Assembly: GCF_028737265.1 (NCBI RefSeq)
Contig: NZ_JAQZAK010000001.1
Span: 62,001 to 126,000 of the forward strand
Length of the DNA stretch: 64,000 nucleotides
Direction: 5' to 3'
Origin: Actinomycetospora callitridis
GTDB taxonomy: Bacteria > Actinomycetota > Actinomycetes > Mycobacteriales > Pseudonocardiaceae
Shown here: positions 55,807-63,688 of the stretch, piece after piece
Layout of the letters: every line of letters starts with the position of its first letter
How positions within the stretch are numbered: position 1 is the first letter of the stretch
Translations under genes and position numbers: made by a program
The notes under the pieces: model-generated
Seen by the model: the letters and a program-made list of their open reading frames with translations, nothing else
Databases searched by the model: none
Told to the model about the DNA's origin: nothing

Positions 55807-56733
55807 GTGACGCCCCCTGAGGACCCGGAGTACCGGGAGGACCTGCTCGCCCGCGACGGGACGCTCCTGCGCCGCTGGGACAACGGCGCGCAGGGCGTGC
55901 CCGTGGTCGTGTCCAACGGCCTCGGGGCGAGCCCGACGGCGTGGCCGTTCCTGCACGGCGCGGACTGCGGCTACCACGCGACGAGCTGGCACCACCGCGG
56001 TCTCGGCGGCTCGGCGCGCCCGGACGACGAGACGCGCATCTCCGTGCACGACCACGTCGACGACCTGCTCACGGTCATGGACGCGGCCGGGATGTCCCGG
56101 GCCCTCGTCGTCGGCTGGTCGGTGGGCGTCGCGATCGCGATCGAGGCCGCCCGGCGCGCGCCCGACCGCGTCGCGGGCCTGCTCGTCCTCGGCGGCGCGG
56201 CGACGGGCGCGTTCCGGGTGCTGCCCCAGCTCTCGCCCCTGCCGGCCCAGGTGCCCGAGGGCGTGCACCGGCGGGCGGCGCAGATCGGGGGATGGCTGCT
56301 GCGGGTGGTCGGGCCGCCCACGGCGGGGCTGATCAACCTGCTGCCCCGGAGCCTGGACGCGGGCCGCGACGCCCTCGGGCGCGCCGGCGTGGACCCTGCC
56401 CAGCTCGACCCCACGGGCTCCGCCGCGCCGATGATCACCCTGGCCGAGGTGGCGCGGGAGTTCGCCCGCCACGACTGGACGTGGTTCTCCCGGCTCGTGC
56501 TCGCCGCGGCCGAGCACCCGACGCCGGACGACCTGGGCTCGCTCCACGTGCCCGTCACGATCGTGTCCGGCGATCTCGACACGCTCGCCCCGCCCGCGGA
56601 CATGACGGCGCTCGCGGCCGTCCTGCCCGACGCCCGGCTCGTGCGCCTGCCGGGCAGCCACTTCCTGCCCCTGCAGTTCCCCGACGCCCTCGCGGGCGAG
56701 CTGGCCGCGCTCGCGACGCGGGCTCAGCTCTGA
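55807..56733 (+). CDS. Alpha/beta-fold hydrolase
   Basis: 308 residues. Nucleophile Ser in VVGWSVGVAIAIEAA, Asp in VSGDLDTLAPPADM and His in PGSHFLPLQFPDAL. N-terminal VVVSNGLGASPTAW and TSWHHRGLGGS fit the oxyanion strand and following loop. Substrate unknown. It begins 4 bases after the NDH-2 stop and is probably co-transcribed with it. Confidence 0.8.
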   Translation: MTPPEDPEYREDLLARDGTLLRRWDNGAQGVPVVVSNGLGASPTAWPFLHGADCGYHATSWHHRGLGGSARPDDETRISVHDHVDDLLTVMDAAGMSRALVVGWSVGVAIAIEAARRAPDRVAGLLVLGGAATGAFRVLPQLSPLPAQVPEGVHRRAAQIGGWLLRVVGPPTAGLINLLPRSLDAGRDALGRAGVDPAQLDPTGSAAPMITLAEVAREFARHDWTWFSRLVLAAAEHPTPDDLGSLHVPVTIVSGDLDTLAPPADMTALAAVLPDARLVRLPGSHFLPLQFPDALAGELAALATRAQL

Positions 56734-56737
56734 CGCA

Positions 56738-57187
56738 TCAGATCTGGCGCACGAGTCGTTCGGCGAGGAAGCGCAGCGCCAGGTCGTACCCCGTCACCCC
56801 GGCCCCGGCGATCACGGCCGTGGCCACCGGGGACACGTAGGAGTGCGACCGGAACGCCTCGCGGGCGTGCACGTTCGACAGGTGCACCTCGACCACCGGG
56901 ACCGGCAGGGCGGCCAGCGCGTCGCGCAGGGCCACGGACGTGTGGGTGTAGCCGCCCGGATTGATGATCACTCCGCCGTGGCCGGTCATGGCCTCCTGGA
57001 CGGTGTCGATGAGCACGCCCTCGTGGTTGCTCTGGCGCGCGTCGACCTCCAGACCGAGCTCGGCGGCGGTGCGCCGGCAGCGCTCCTCCAGGTCGGACAG
57101 GGTGTCGGTGCCGTAGACCTCGGGTTCCCGGCGGCCCAGGAGGTTGAGGTTGGGCCCGTTGACGACCAGCACGCGGCGGGCGTTCAT
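56738..57187 (-). CDS. aroQ: Type II 3-dehydroquinate dehydratase
   Basis: 149 residues. Characteristic [17 protein letters not shown] near the start (with the catalytic Tyr), then [16 protein letters not shown] and [20 protein letters not shown]. Converts 3-dehydroquinate to 3-dehydroshikimate in aromatic biosynthesis. ATG at 57187 has GGAG upstream; the in-frame ATG at 57199 has none. Confidence 0.92.
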   Translation of the reverse strand: MNARRVLVVNGPNLNLLGRREPEVYGTDTLSDLEERCRRTAAELGLEVDARQSNHEGVLIDTVQEAMTGHGGVIINPGGYTHTSVALRDALAALPVPVVEVHLSNVHAREAFRSHSYVSPVATAVIAGAGVTGYDLALRFLAERLVRQI

Positions 57188-57312
57188 GCGCCACTCCATC
57201 GGGGGTTCATAACCACGCCTTTGTCATTCGGGGGTCAAGCGGACGGGTGGGACGACCGATGAGAGGGACAGCGCCCAGCACGGGCGGTCTCCCCATCTCG
57301 GACGGAGTCTGT

Positions 57313-57921
57313 ATGAGGACGGTTCTGATCTGCGACGACCGGCGCAGTGTCCGCGAGGGACTGACGCGCGTCATGTCCGCGGTCCCCGGCGTCCAGCGCA
57401 TCGACTGTGTGTCCACGGCCGACGAGCTGCTCACCCGCTACGCCCGCCAGAGCGCGGACGTCGTCTTCGTCGGGACGCAGCGCGCCGTGGCCTCGGGCGC
57501 CGAGGCGACCCGTCGCCTCATGGCCGCGCACCCCCAGGCCAACGTCATGGTCTTCGGCGCCCCGGACGACGGCGGCAGCATCGCCGCCGCGATCGCCGGC
57601 GGCGCCCGCGGCTACCTGCGCTGGGACGCCTCGCGTCCCGAGCTGGTCGCCGCGCTCGCCCACTCCGCCGCGGGCGCCGAGGTCGGCGCCATGCCCATGC
57701 AGCGCGGTGCGCAGCCGGGCGCGGGCGTCAACCTCACCGAGCGCGAGATGCAGGTCCTGCGCGGGATGAGCCAGGGCAAGAGCAACGGCCAGATCGGCCG
57801 CGAGCTCTACCTGTCCGAGGACACGGTGAAGACCCACGCCCGTCGGCTGTTCCGCAAGCTCTCGGCGGCCGACCGGGCCCAGGCGGTCGCGCAGGGCTTC
57901 CGCTGCGGCCTCGTCTCCTGA
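57313..57921 (+). CDS. BldM-like orphan response regulator with degenerate receiver
   Basis: 202 residues. The C-terminal helix-turn-helix closely follows Streptomyces BldM: REMQVLRGMSQGKSN, IGRELYLSEDTVKTHARRLF and AVAQGFRCGLV. The receiver domain begins MRTVLICDDRRSVREGL with the usual acidic pair, but the phosphoacceptor position in DVVFVGTQRAV is Gly rather than Asp. BldM controls development in Streptomyces without needing phosphorylation. No sensor kinase gene is nearby. Divergent from aroQ across a 125-bp spacer. Confidence 0.78.
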   Translation: MRTVLICDDRRSVREGLTRVMSAVPGVQRIDCVSTADELLTRYARQSADVVFVGTQRAVASGAEATRRLMAAHPQANVMVFGAPDDGGSIAAAIAGGARGYLRWDASRPELVAALAHSAAGAEVGAMPMQRGAQPGAGVNLTEREMQVLRGMSQGKSNGQIGRELYLSEDTVKTHARRLFRKLSAADRAQAVAQGFRCGLVS

Positions 57922-58005
57922 GGCAGCTGCCGGGGGGAGACACCCGACGACGTCCCGCCGGGTCGGAGGCGGCAGGAGGTCAGCGGGGCAGGAGGAAGGA
58001 CGGGT

Positions 58006-58062
58006 CGACCGGACCCGGTGGACGGGCGTACCCCGCATGCGCCCGCCCACCGGGTCCGGTCG
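58006..58062. terminator. Bidirectional terminator after the BldM-like gene
   Basis: CGACCGGACCCGGTGG and CCACCGGGTCCGGTCG form a perfect 16-bp stem with an inner GGGCG/CGCCC pair, lying between two convergent genes. Confidence 0.75.
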
Positions 58063-58107
58063 GCGTGCCCGCAGGAGCCGGGCCGTGAGGTGCCGCCGTG
58101 ACGTGTC

Positions 58108-58368
58108 TCAGGGGCCGACGACGGTCCGGATGGTGTCGTCACGCAGCTCGGTGCGGGTGCGCGGGTGCGCCCCGAACCGGTGGCGGATGCCGTCGGGGCC
58201 GGCGATCCAGCCCTGGTAGGCGTCGAGCGCGTGGTCCTGCCGCTCGCCGCCCTCGCCCCGCACGGTGATCCGGTACGCGGTGTCGCGCGCGAACGTGAAC
58301 CGGGGGGTCGGGGTCGTGCGCCCCGTTCGGGAGGCAGTGCGGGAGGGGGCACGGGAGGGAGCGGCCAT
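58108..58368 (-). CDS. Small hypothetical protein
   Basis: 86 residues: an Arg/Ser/Thr N-terminal tail followed by a conserved-looking core (FTFARDTAYRITVRGEGGER, HALDAYQGWIAGPDGIRHRF). No family recognised. TACGAT lies 8 nt before the ATG, so the gene is probably leaderless. Codon composition is gene-like. Confidence 0.55.
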   Translation of the reverse strand: MAAPSRAPSRTASRTGRTTPTPRFTFARDTAYRITVRGEGGERQDHALDAYQGWIAGPDGIRHRFGAHPRTRTELRDDTIRTVVGP

Positions 58369-58376
58369 CGCCGCCG

Positions 58377-58382
58377 ATCGTA
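58377..58382 (-). promoter_or_regulatory. -10 box TACGAT of the small hypothetical gene
   Basis: TACGAT on the minus strand ends 8 nt before the ATG at 58368; no Shine-Dalgarno sequence is present. Confidence 0.45.
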
Positions 58383-58475
58383 CGGGCACGGAACACCCGT
58401 CCGCCGCCCTCGAACGGAGTAGTCGTGAGAAGGTGAGCGACGTCTCGGCTCGGCGCTGACGGGGAGGGTGGACGG

Positions 58476-59267
58476 GTGGCAGACCCCCTCGACACGGGCC
58501 CTCTCGACACGGTGCACGCGGCCTGGTCCGCGGGCCGTGCGGCACGCAACGGCTGGCTCACCGTCCCGGACGCCCACCTCGTCGAGGTCGTGGCCGCGTA
58601 CGCCGCCGGGCACGACGTCCTCGACGCCCTGACCCTCGACCTCCAGCACGGCCTGTTCGACCGCGCGTCGACCGCCGCCGCGGTCCGTGCCGTCGACGCG
58701 CACGGGCTCGCCCCGCTGGTGCGCCTGCCCTCGGTCGACGACGCGAGCGTGGGGTTCGTGCTCGACCTCGGCGTCCGCGGCGTGATCGCCCCGATGGTCT
58801 CCGACGTCGCGACGGCCACCGAGCTCGTGGCCGCGTGCCGCTACCCGCCGGCCGGGCGCCGCTCGTTCGGGCCCGTGCGCACGGCGCTGCGTCCCGGCGC
58901 CGATCCCGTGGGCTCCGCCGGCTCCGTCCTCGTGTTCGCCATGATCGAGACGGCCGACGCCCTGGACCGGGCCGGCGAGATCGCCGCGGTGCCGGGCCTG
59001 GACGGGCTGTTCGTCGGCCCCGGCGACCTCGGCGTCGCCCTCGGGCTCGGCCCCGCCCAGAACCGCGAGGAGCCCGCGATCCACGACGCGTTCCGGCGCG
59101 TCCTCGACGCCTGCGCCGCCGCAGGTACGCGCGCGGCCGTGCACGCCACCCGCGCGCAGTACGCCGCCGCCCGGGCGGCCGACGGGTTCTCGCTGGTCAC
59201 CACGTGGTCCGACGTGCCGGCGCTGCTCGAGGGTCTGGACGGCGCGCGCGAGGGGTTCCGGGGATAG
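58476..59267 (+). CDS. HpcH/HpaI-type aldolase (citrate lyase family)
   Basis: 263 residues. LDALTLDLQHGLFD supplies the base/metal region, VRGVIAPMVSDVATATELV the family barrel strand, and IETADALDRAGEIAAVPGLDG plus VGPGDLGVALGLG the metal- and substrate-binding loops of class II pyruvate-type aldolases. It would cleave or condense a 2-oxo acid; the substrate is unknown. GGGGAGGG precedes the GTG. Confidence 0.85.
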   Translation: MADPLDTGPLDTVHAAWSAGRAARNGWLTVPDAHLVEVVAAYAAGHDVLDALTLDLQHGLFDRASTAAAVRAVDAHGLAPLVRLPSVDDASVGFVLDLGVRGVIAPMVSDVATATELVAACRYPPAGRRSFGPVRTALRPGADPVGSAGSVLVFAMIETADALDRAGEIAAVPGLDGLFVGPGDLGVALGLGPAQNREEPAIHDAFRRVLDACAAAGTRAAVHATRAQYAAARAADGFSLVTTWSDVPALLEGLDGAREGFRG

Positions 59268-59306
59268 CGGACCGTTCCCGTCCGCCTCGCGGGGCACACT
59301 GAGCGG

Positions 59307-60299
59307 GTGCTCGAGACCTCCGCCCGCCTGCTGCGCCTGCTCTCGCTGCTGCAGGCCCGCCCGGAGTGGACCGGACCGGAGCTCGCCGAGCGCCTCGGCA
59401 TCACCACCCGCACCGTGCGCCGGGACGTCGACAAGCTCCGCGGGCTCGACTACCCGGTCGAGGTCGGCTTCGGCCCCGGCGGCGGCTACCGCCTCGGCTC
59501 CGGGGCCGCGCTGCCGCCGCTGCTGCTCGACGACGACGAGGCCGTCGCGGTCGCGGTGACGCTGCGGACCGCGGCCGGGTCCGGGGTGGCGGGCACGGGG
59601 GAGACGGCGCTGGCGGCGCTGGTCAAGCTCGAGCGGATCCTGCCCGCGCGCCTGCGGCACCGGGTCTCGGCGATGCCGGTGGCGATCGTGGCGCCGCGCG
59701 TCGCGCCGACCGTCGACCCCTCGGTGCTCGCCGTCGTGGGCGGGGCGTGCCGCGACCGCCGTGTGCTCGAGATCGACTACATCGCACGCGACGGAGCGGC
59801 GACCCGTCGGCGCATCGAGCCGATCCACCTCGTCGCCTGGGGTCGGCGCTGGTACCTCGTGGCCTGGGACCGCGACCGCGAGGACTGGCGCACCCTGCGC
59901 GTCGACCGCCTCACGCCGCGGCTGGCGCCGGACGGGCTCCCGACCGGCCCGCGGTTCGCCCCGCGCGAGATCCCGGGCGGCGACCCGGCGGCGTTCGTCT
60001 CCGACCGCGTCGCCGACGTCCGGCCGTTCCGCTGCGTCGTGCGCGTGGAGGCGTCGGCCGAGCAGGTGCGGGCGACGATCTGGACCGACCAGGTACGCAT
60101 CGAGCCCGACGGGCCGGACGCCTGCCGGGTGTCGCTGTCCACGGACGACGCCCGCGCCGCGACGATCATCCTGCTCGGGCTCGGTACGGAGTTCACCGTC
60201 GAATCGCCCGACGCCCTGTCCGAGGAGCTGCGGGTGGTGGCCGCGCGCTACCTGCGGGCCGCCGGGGACGCTCAGCCGACCGCGCCGCCCACCAGGTAG
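59307..60299 (+). CDS. HTH/WYL-domain transcriptional regulator
   Basis: 330 residues. N-terminal winged helix (TGPELAERLGITTRTVRRDV) followed by the WYL domain (RRIEPIHLVAWGRRWYLVAW with DWRTLRVDRL) and a WCX-like C-terminus. Related proteins repress genes for nucleic-acid or stress responses. The 3' end overlaps the convergent VIT1 gene by 28 bases. Confidence 0.87.
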   Translation: MLETSARLLRLLSLLQARPEWTGPELAERLGITTRTVRRDVDKLRGLDYPVEVGFGPGGGYRLGSGAALPPLLLDDDEAVAVAVTLRTAAGSGVAGTGETALAALVKLERILPARLRHRVSAMPVAIVAPRVAPTVDPSVLAVVGGACRDRRVLEIDYIARDGAATRRRIEPIHLVAWGRRWYLVAWDRDREDWRTLRVDRLTPRLAPDGLPTGPRFAPREIPGGDPAAFVSDRVADVRPFRCVVRVEASAEQVRATIWTDQVRIEPDGPDACRVSLSTDDARAATIILLGLGTEFTVESPDALSEELRVVAARYLRAAGDAQPTAPPTR

Positions 60300-61009
60300 C
60301 CGATGCCGTAGGTCGCGGCGAGGCCCAGGGCGCCGCCGACCATCACCCGCAGCACCGCCCGCCTCGGGGTCGCGCCGCCGAGCCGGGCGCCGACCCAGCC
60401 GGCGAGCCCGAGGGCGACGAGCACCACCGCGACGGTGACGGGGACCCGCCACGTCGGCGGGGTCGCGATCACGGCGATCAGCGGCAGCAGCGCGCCGAGC
60501 GTGAACGCCACCGCCGAGGCGCCCGCCGCCCGCCAGGGGCTGGTCAGCTCGTCGGGGTCGAGGTGGAGCTCGGCGTCGACGTGGGCGGAGAGCGCGTCGT
60601 GCTCGGTGAGCTCGACGGCCACCTGCCGCGCGGTCGCCCGCGAGAGGCCCTTCGCCTCGTACAGCTCGGTGAGCTCCTCGAGCTCCTCGTCGGGCGTCTC
60701 GCGCAGCTCGCGCTTCTCCTTCGCCAGCTGGGCGCGCTCGGAGTCGCGCTGGCTGGACACCGAGACGTACTCGCCGAGGGCCATCGAGACCGCGCCCGCC
60801 ACGAGGCCCGCGATCCCGGCGGTGACGATGGGGGCGCGCTCGACCGTCGCGCCGGCGACGCCGACGACGATGCCCGCCGTCGACACGATCCCGTCGTTGG
60901 CGCCGAGCACGCCGGCGCGCAGGGCGTTGAGCCGCTGGGAGAGCTCGCCGCCGTGCGGCTCGGGGTGGACCTCGCCCGGGGTCCCGGAGCTGCTCACCGT
61001 CTCGCGCAT
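60272..61009 (-). CDS. VIT1/CCC1-family iron/manganese transporter
   Basis: 245 residues. N-terminal LGANDGIVSTAGIVVGVAGA is the metal-binding helix of VIT1/CCC1 proteins; AVSMALGEYVSVSSQRDSER follows, then a ~60-residue acidic cytosolic domain (LRETPDEELEELTELYEAKG) and three more helices. These proteins move Fe2+ or Mn2+ out of the cytosol. A palindrome TGGAATGATTCCA lies 23 bases upstream of the ATG. Confidence 0.87.
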   Translation of the reverse strand: MRETVSSSGTPGEVHPEPHGGELSQRLNALRAGVLGANDGIVSTAGIVVGVAGATVERAPIVTAGIAGLVAGAVSMALGEYVSVSSQRDSERAQLAKEKRELRETPDEELEELTELYEAKGLSRATARQVAVELTEHDALSAHVDAELHLDPDELTSPWRAAGASAVAFTLGALLPLIAVIATPPTWRVPVTVAVVLVALGLAGWVGARLGGATPRRAVLRVMVGGALGLAATYGIGYLVGGAVG

Positions 61010-61031
61010 GCCCCCAGGGTCCCACGAAGAA

Positions 61032-61044
61032 TGGAATGATTCCA
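61032..61044. promoter_or_regulatory. Palindrome TGGAAT-G-ATTCCA upstream of the VIT1 gene
   Basis: Perfect 13-bp inverted repeat, unusually AT-rich for this genome, in the VIT1 promoter region. Its AATGATT core resembles Fur/Zur-family boxes, although 2 bp shorter than the mycobacterial Zur site. Confidence 0.45.
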
Positions 61045-61164
61045 GAAAACTGAGCCTGCCCTCAGTCCGCGCGTGATCCTCACGGCGATCCGGCGCCCGG
61101 GAGCGCACGATGGTGGGGCCGGGTGACGCGGACGGGGCCGCCGCGCCCGGCAGGAGGAGGCGCC

Positions 61165-61737
61165 GTGGACACCGAGGGAGCAGCCGAGCGCGAGGGGCGG
61201 GGCGACCCGGAGGAGCACCGGTCACGCCTGCCCGAGCGGAGCGGGCCACCGGACCTGCGGGTGAGCGACGCCGAGCGCGCCGCCGCTCTGCAGGCCCTGG
61301 GCACGCACCTCGAGGCGGGGCGCCTCGACATCGACGAGTTCGGCGAACGGTCCGCCCGCGCGGCCGTCGCGGTCCACCGTTCCGACCTGGAACCCCTGTT
61401 CCTCGACCTGCCGGCGCCGCACCCGCCGTTGCCCCACCCCCACGTCGCACCCTCGCCCCCGGTGCCGGCGGCGCCGTCGCCCGTGCCCGAGCAGGTCCGG
61501 GACCGCCGGCCCGCCCCGGCCGGTCCGGCCCTCGGCATCGCGCTGGTGATGGTGCTCGTGCTCGTGCTGCCGGCGCTCCTCGTGGGCGCGGCGGCGACGG
61601 GGTCGGCCGGCGGCCTGCTGGTGCTCCCGCTGCTGTTCCTGGTGCTCGGCGCGCGGCACGGGCGCTGGCACGGACGCGGGCCCGGGGGCCACGGGCACGG
61701 CCACGGCGGGAGGCACGGACCACACGGGCCCTGGTGA
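61165..61737 (+). CDS. DUF1707 (SHOCT-like) protein with one membrane segment and His-rich end
   Basis: 190 residues. DLRVSDAERAAALQALGTHL with EAGRLDIDEFGERSARA is the DUF1707 motif. A Pro-rich linker leads to hydrophobic helices (around 127-165) and a C-terminal His/Gly-rich tail (GGHGHGHGGRHGPHG). Function unknown; the tail could bind metal. Strong AGGAGGAGG Shine-Dalgarno supports the GTG at 61165. Confidence 0.78.
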   Translation: MDTEGAAEREGRGDPEEHRSRLPERSGPPDLRVSDAERAAALQALGTHLEAGRLDIDEFGERSARAAVAVHRSDLEPLFLDLPAPHPPLPHPHVAPSPPVPAAPSPVPEQVRDRRPAPAGPALGIALVMVLVLVLPALLVGAAATGSAGGLLVLPLLFLVLGARHGRWHGRGPGGHGHGHGGRHGPHGPW

Positions 61738-61764
61738 AAAGGGGGGTGGCGCGGCCGCCGTGGA

Positions 61765-61783
61765 TGAGGTTAGGCTTGCCTCA
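61765..61783. promoter_or_regulatory. IdeR/DtxR iron box
   Basis: TGAGGTTAGGCTTGCCTCA matches the 19-bp DtxR/IdeR consensus TTAGGTTAGGCTAACCTAA at 15 of 19 positions, and GATGAGG/CCTCATC form perfect outer arms (61764-61784). It contains a -10-like TAGGCT (61771-61776) for rightward transcription, so iron-loaded IdeR would block that promoter. Confidence 0.75.
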
Positions 61784-61870
61784 TCGCTGCGCGGTGTTGT
61801 GGTGGCGCCAGCGGCAGCGGCGAGAGGTGGCCCCGGGCTCGAGGGACGAGCCCGGGGCCACCGATCTCTC
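61784..61870 (+). ncRNA. Candidate iron-responsive small RNA or attenuated leader
   Basis: From the expected transcription start just after the iron box to the end of a perfect 16-bp hairpin is about 85 nt. No convincing coding frame was found in it. It could be an IdeR-repressed small RNA, comparable in logic to MrsI of mycobacteria, or the leader of idi that starts at 62011. No sequence match to a known RNA family was recognised. Confidence 0.35.
61826..61862 (+). terminator. Perfect 16-bp hairpin after the iron box
   Basis: GGTGGCCCCGGGCTCG and CGAGCCCGGGGCCACC pair perfectly around AGGGA. It lies 42 bases downstream of the iron box and 148 bases before idi. May end the short transcript or, less likely, the DUF1707 message. 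Confidence 0.7.
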
Positions 61871-62010
61871 CTGGATACCACGTTTCGCCCCTCCGCGCTC
61901 CGGTCGAGCGCGTGACCAGCGGCGACGGGATCCGGCTCAGGTCCCCGGCCTCCCGGTCGCGTGAGTCGTCGGCGCTTCGAGGTGCCGCCGCGCGGGGCGC
62001 AGGGGAAGCT

Positions 62011-62613
62011 GTGTCCGTTATGGGGATCATCGAACGGGTCGTGCTTCTCGACGAGTCCGGGGCGGCGACGGGGACGGCGGCGAAGGCCGAGGTCCACCAC
62101 GACGCCACGCCCTTGCACCTCGCGTTCTCCTGCTACGTGTTCGACGGGCGCGGCGACCTGCTGCTGACCCGGCGTGCGCGCAGCAAGAGGACCTTCCCCG
62201 GCGTGTGGACCAACTCGTTCTGCGGCCACCCCGCGCCGGACGAGCCGATGGACGAGGCCGTCCGCCGTCGCGGGCGCCAGGAGCTCGGGATCGACCTCGA
62301 CGGCCTGCGCCTCGTCCTGCCCGGCTTCCGGTACGACGCCGAGCAGGGCGGTGTGCGCGAGAACGAGATGTGTCCCGTCTTCGTCGCCCGCACCCACGAC
62401 GTGCCCCGCGAGCCGGACCCCGGCGAGGTCGACGAGATCCGTACCGTGCCGTGGGCGCCGTTCCGCGATGAGGTCCTCGCCGATCGCTGGTCGGGGATCT
62501 CGCCGTGGTGCGCCGACCAGATCCGCCTGCTCGCCTCGCTCGGCCCCGAGCCCGGCCGCTGGGCCACCGCCGACCCGGCCGCGCTGCCCCCGGCGGCGTT
62601 CCTGGCGACGTGA
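62011..62613 (+). CDS. idi: Isopentenyl-diphosphate delta-isomerase (type I)
   Basis: 200 residues. LAFSCYVFDGRGDLLLTRRA with WTNSFCGHPAPDE carries the catalytic Cys and the metal-site His; ENEMCPVFVA carries the catalytic Glu; EVDEIRTVPW follows. Interconverts IPP and DMAPP. GTG at 62011 follows AGGGGA. An IdeR box and hairpin lie upstream, so expression may depend on read-through from that promoter or on a separate one. Confidence 0.9.
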   Translation: MSVMGIIERVVLLDESGAATGTAAKAEVHHDATPLHLAFSCYVFDGRGDLLLTRRARSKRTFPGVWTNSFCGHPAPDEPMDEAVRRRGRQELGIDLDGLRLVLPGFRYDAEQGGVRENEMCPVFVARTHDVPREPDPGEVDEIRTVPWAPFRDEVLADRWSGISPWCADQIRLLASLGPEPGRWATADPAALPPAAFLAT

Positions 62614-62696
62614 GTTTCCGGTCCCGCCGATGAGTCGGGCCGGCCGCGGGAGTTCCACCGGTTGAGGACGCCATCCGAACCCGGGAGGACAGCCCC

Positions 62697-63485
62697 ATGG
62701 CCGACAACGACGCCGAGCGCGAGGTCCGCGAGCTGATCGAGCGCTGGGCCCACGCCGTGCACGTCGGCGACCTCGAGACCGTGGTCGCCGACCACGCCGA
62801 GGACATCGTCATGTTCGACGTGCCCCCGCCCCAGGACGGGATCCGCGGTCTCGCCGCCTACACCGCGGCCTGGCCCCCGTTCTTCGAGTTCCAGGCCTCC
62901 GGCGGGTGCTTCGACATCGTCGAGCTGGACGTCACCGCGGGCGACGACGTCGCGTTCGCCCACGCCCTCCTGCGCTGCGACACCCCCGAGGCCGTCGCCG
63001 CCCGCCCCGACCTCCGGCTGCGGCTCACCCTCGGCCTGCGCCGCGAGGAGGGCCGCTGGGTGGTGGTGCACGAGCACCACTCGTTCCCCGACGAGAGCCA
63101 CATCGTGGAGGAGGACCAGCAGGCGGTGCGCGACGTGCATCGGAAGTGGGCGCAGGACACCGCCGCCGGCGACCTCGACGCGCTCGTCGCGCCGATCGCC
63201 GACGACATCGTCTCCTACGAGCACGAGGGCCCGCTGGAGTACGTCGGCATCGACGACGTCCGCGAGGTCTGCCGGGCCGGGCTCGAGGCCTCGCCGGAGT
63301 CGGTCCGCTGGGAGATCCCGGACCTCCGGGTCGTCGCCGGCGGCGACATCGCGGTCTCGTGGGGCATCGACCACATCACGCCCGGCCCCGACGCCGAGCC
63401 GGTGCTCTCCCGCGGCACCCGGGTCTTCCGCCGCACGAGCGAGGGCTGGTCGATGATCCACCAGCACCTGTCGTTCCCCGTCTGA
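62697..63485 (+). CDS. Tandem NTF2/SnoaL-like protein
   Basis: 262 residues made of two similar NTF2-like domains: the first with LIERWAHAVHVGDLETVVADH and EGRWVVVHEHHSFP, the second with VHRKWAQDTAAGDLDALVAP and EGWSMIHQHLSFP. The paired layout suggests an internal duplication. Members of this fold include ketosteroid isomerases and polyketide cyclases, but no catalytic residues are clear. GGGAGG precedes the ATG. Confidence 0.75.
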   Translation: MADNDAEREVRELIERWAHAVHVGDLETVVADHAEDIVMFDVPPPQDGIRGLAAYTAAWPPFFEFQASGGCFDIVELDVTAGDDVAFAHALLRCDTPEAVAARPDLRLRLTLGLRREEGRWVVVHEHHSFPDESHIVEEDQQAVRDVHRKWAQDTAAGDLDALVAPIADDIVSYEHEGPLEYVGIDDVREVCRAGLEASPESVRWEIPDLRVVAGGDIAVSWGIDHITPGPDAEPVLSRGTRVFRRTSEGWSMIHQHLSFPV

Positions 63486-63562
63486 TGGCACGCCGCTCCG
63501 CCGATCACCACCACGTCATCCCCGGCGGCCGGTCGGACGACCTCTGCTGAGCCGACCGGAGA

Positions 63563-63583
63563 ACGCTTCGAGAACCGAAGCGT
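63563..63583. terminator. Terminator after the double NTF2-like gene
   Basis: ACGCTTCG and CGAAGCGT form a perfect 8-bp stem with a 5-nt loop. A related imperfect hairpin (GCTTCGG-AAA-CCGAGG) lies at about 63662-63677, near the convergent VOC gene. The 203-bp spacer shows nothing else. Confidence 0.6.
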
Positions 63584-63688
63584 CCGTGGGAGGACTCACG
63601 GCGGGCGTCCGTCGGCCGCGCGGTCGGTCGGTCGGCCACCGTCCTCCGGCCCGGCCCGATGCTTCGGAAACCGAGGTGTCCGCGACGC

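Noticed and set aside
61765..61964. Reading frame starting at the ATG inside the iron box
   Set aside because: It runs through the IdeR site and hairpin, has Arg/Trp-rich composition unlike neighbours, and no Shine-Dalgarno; more likely non-coding.
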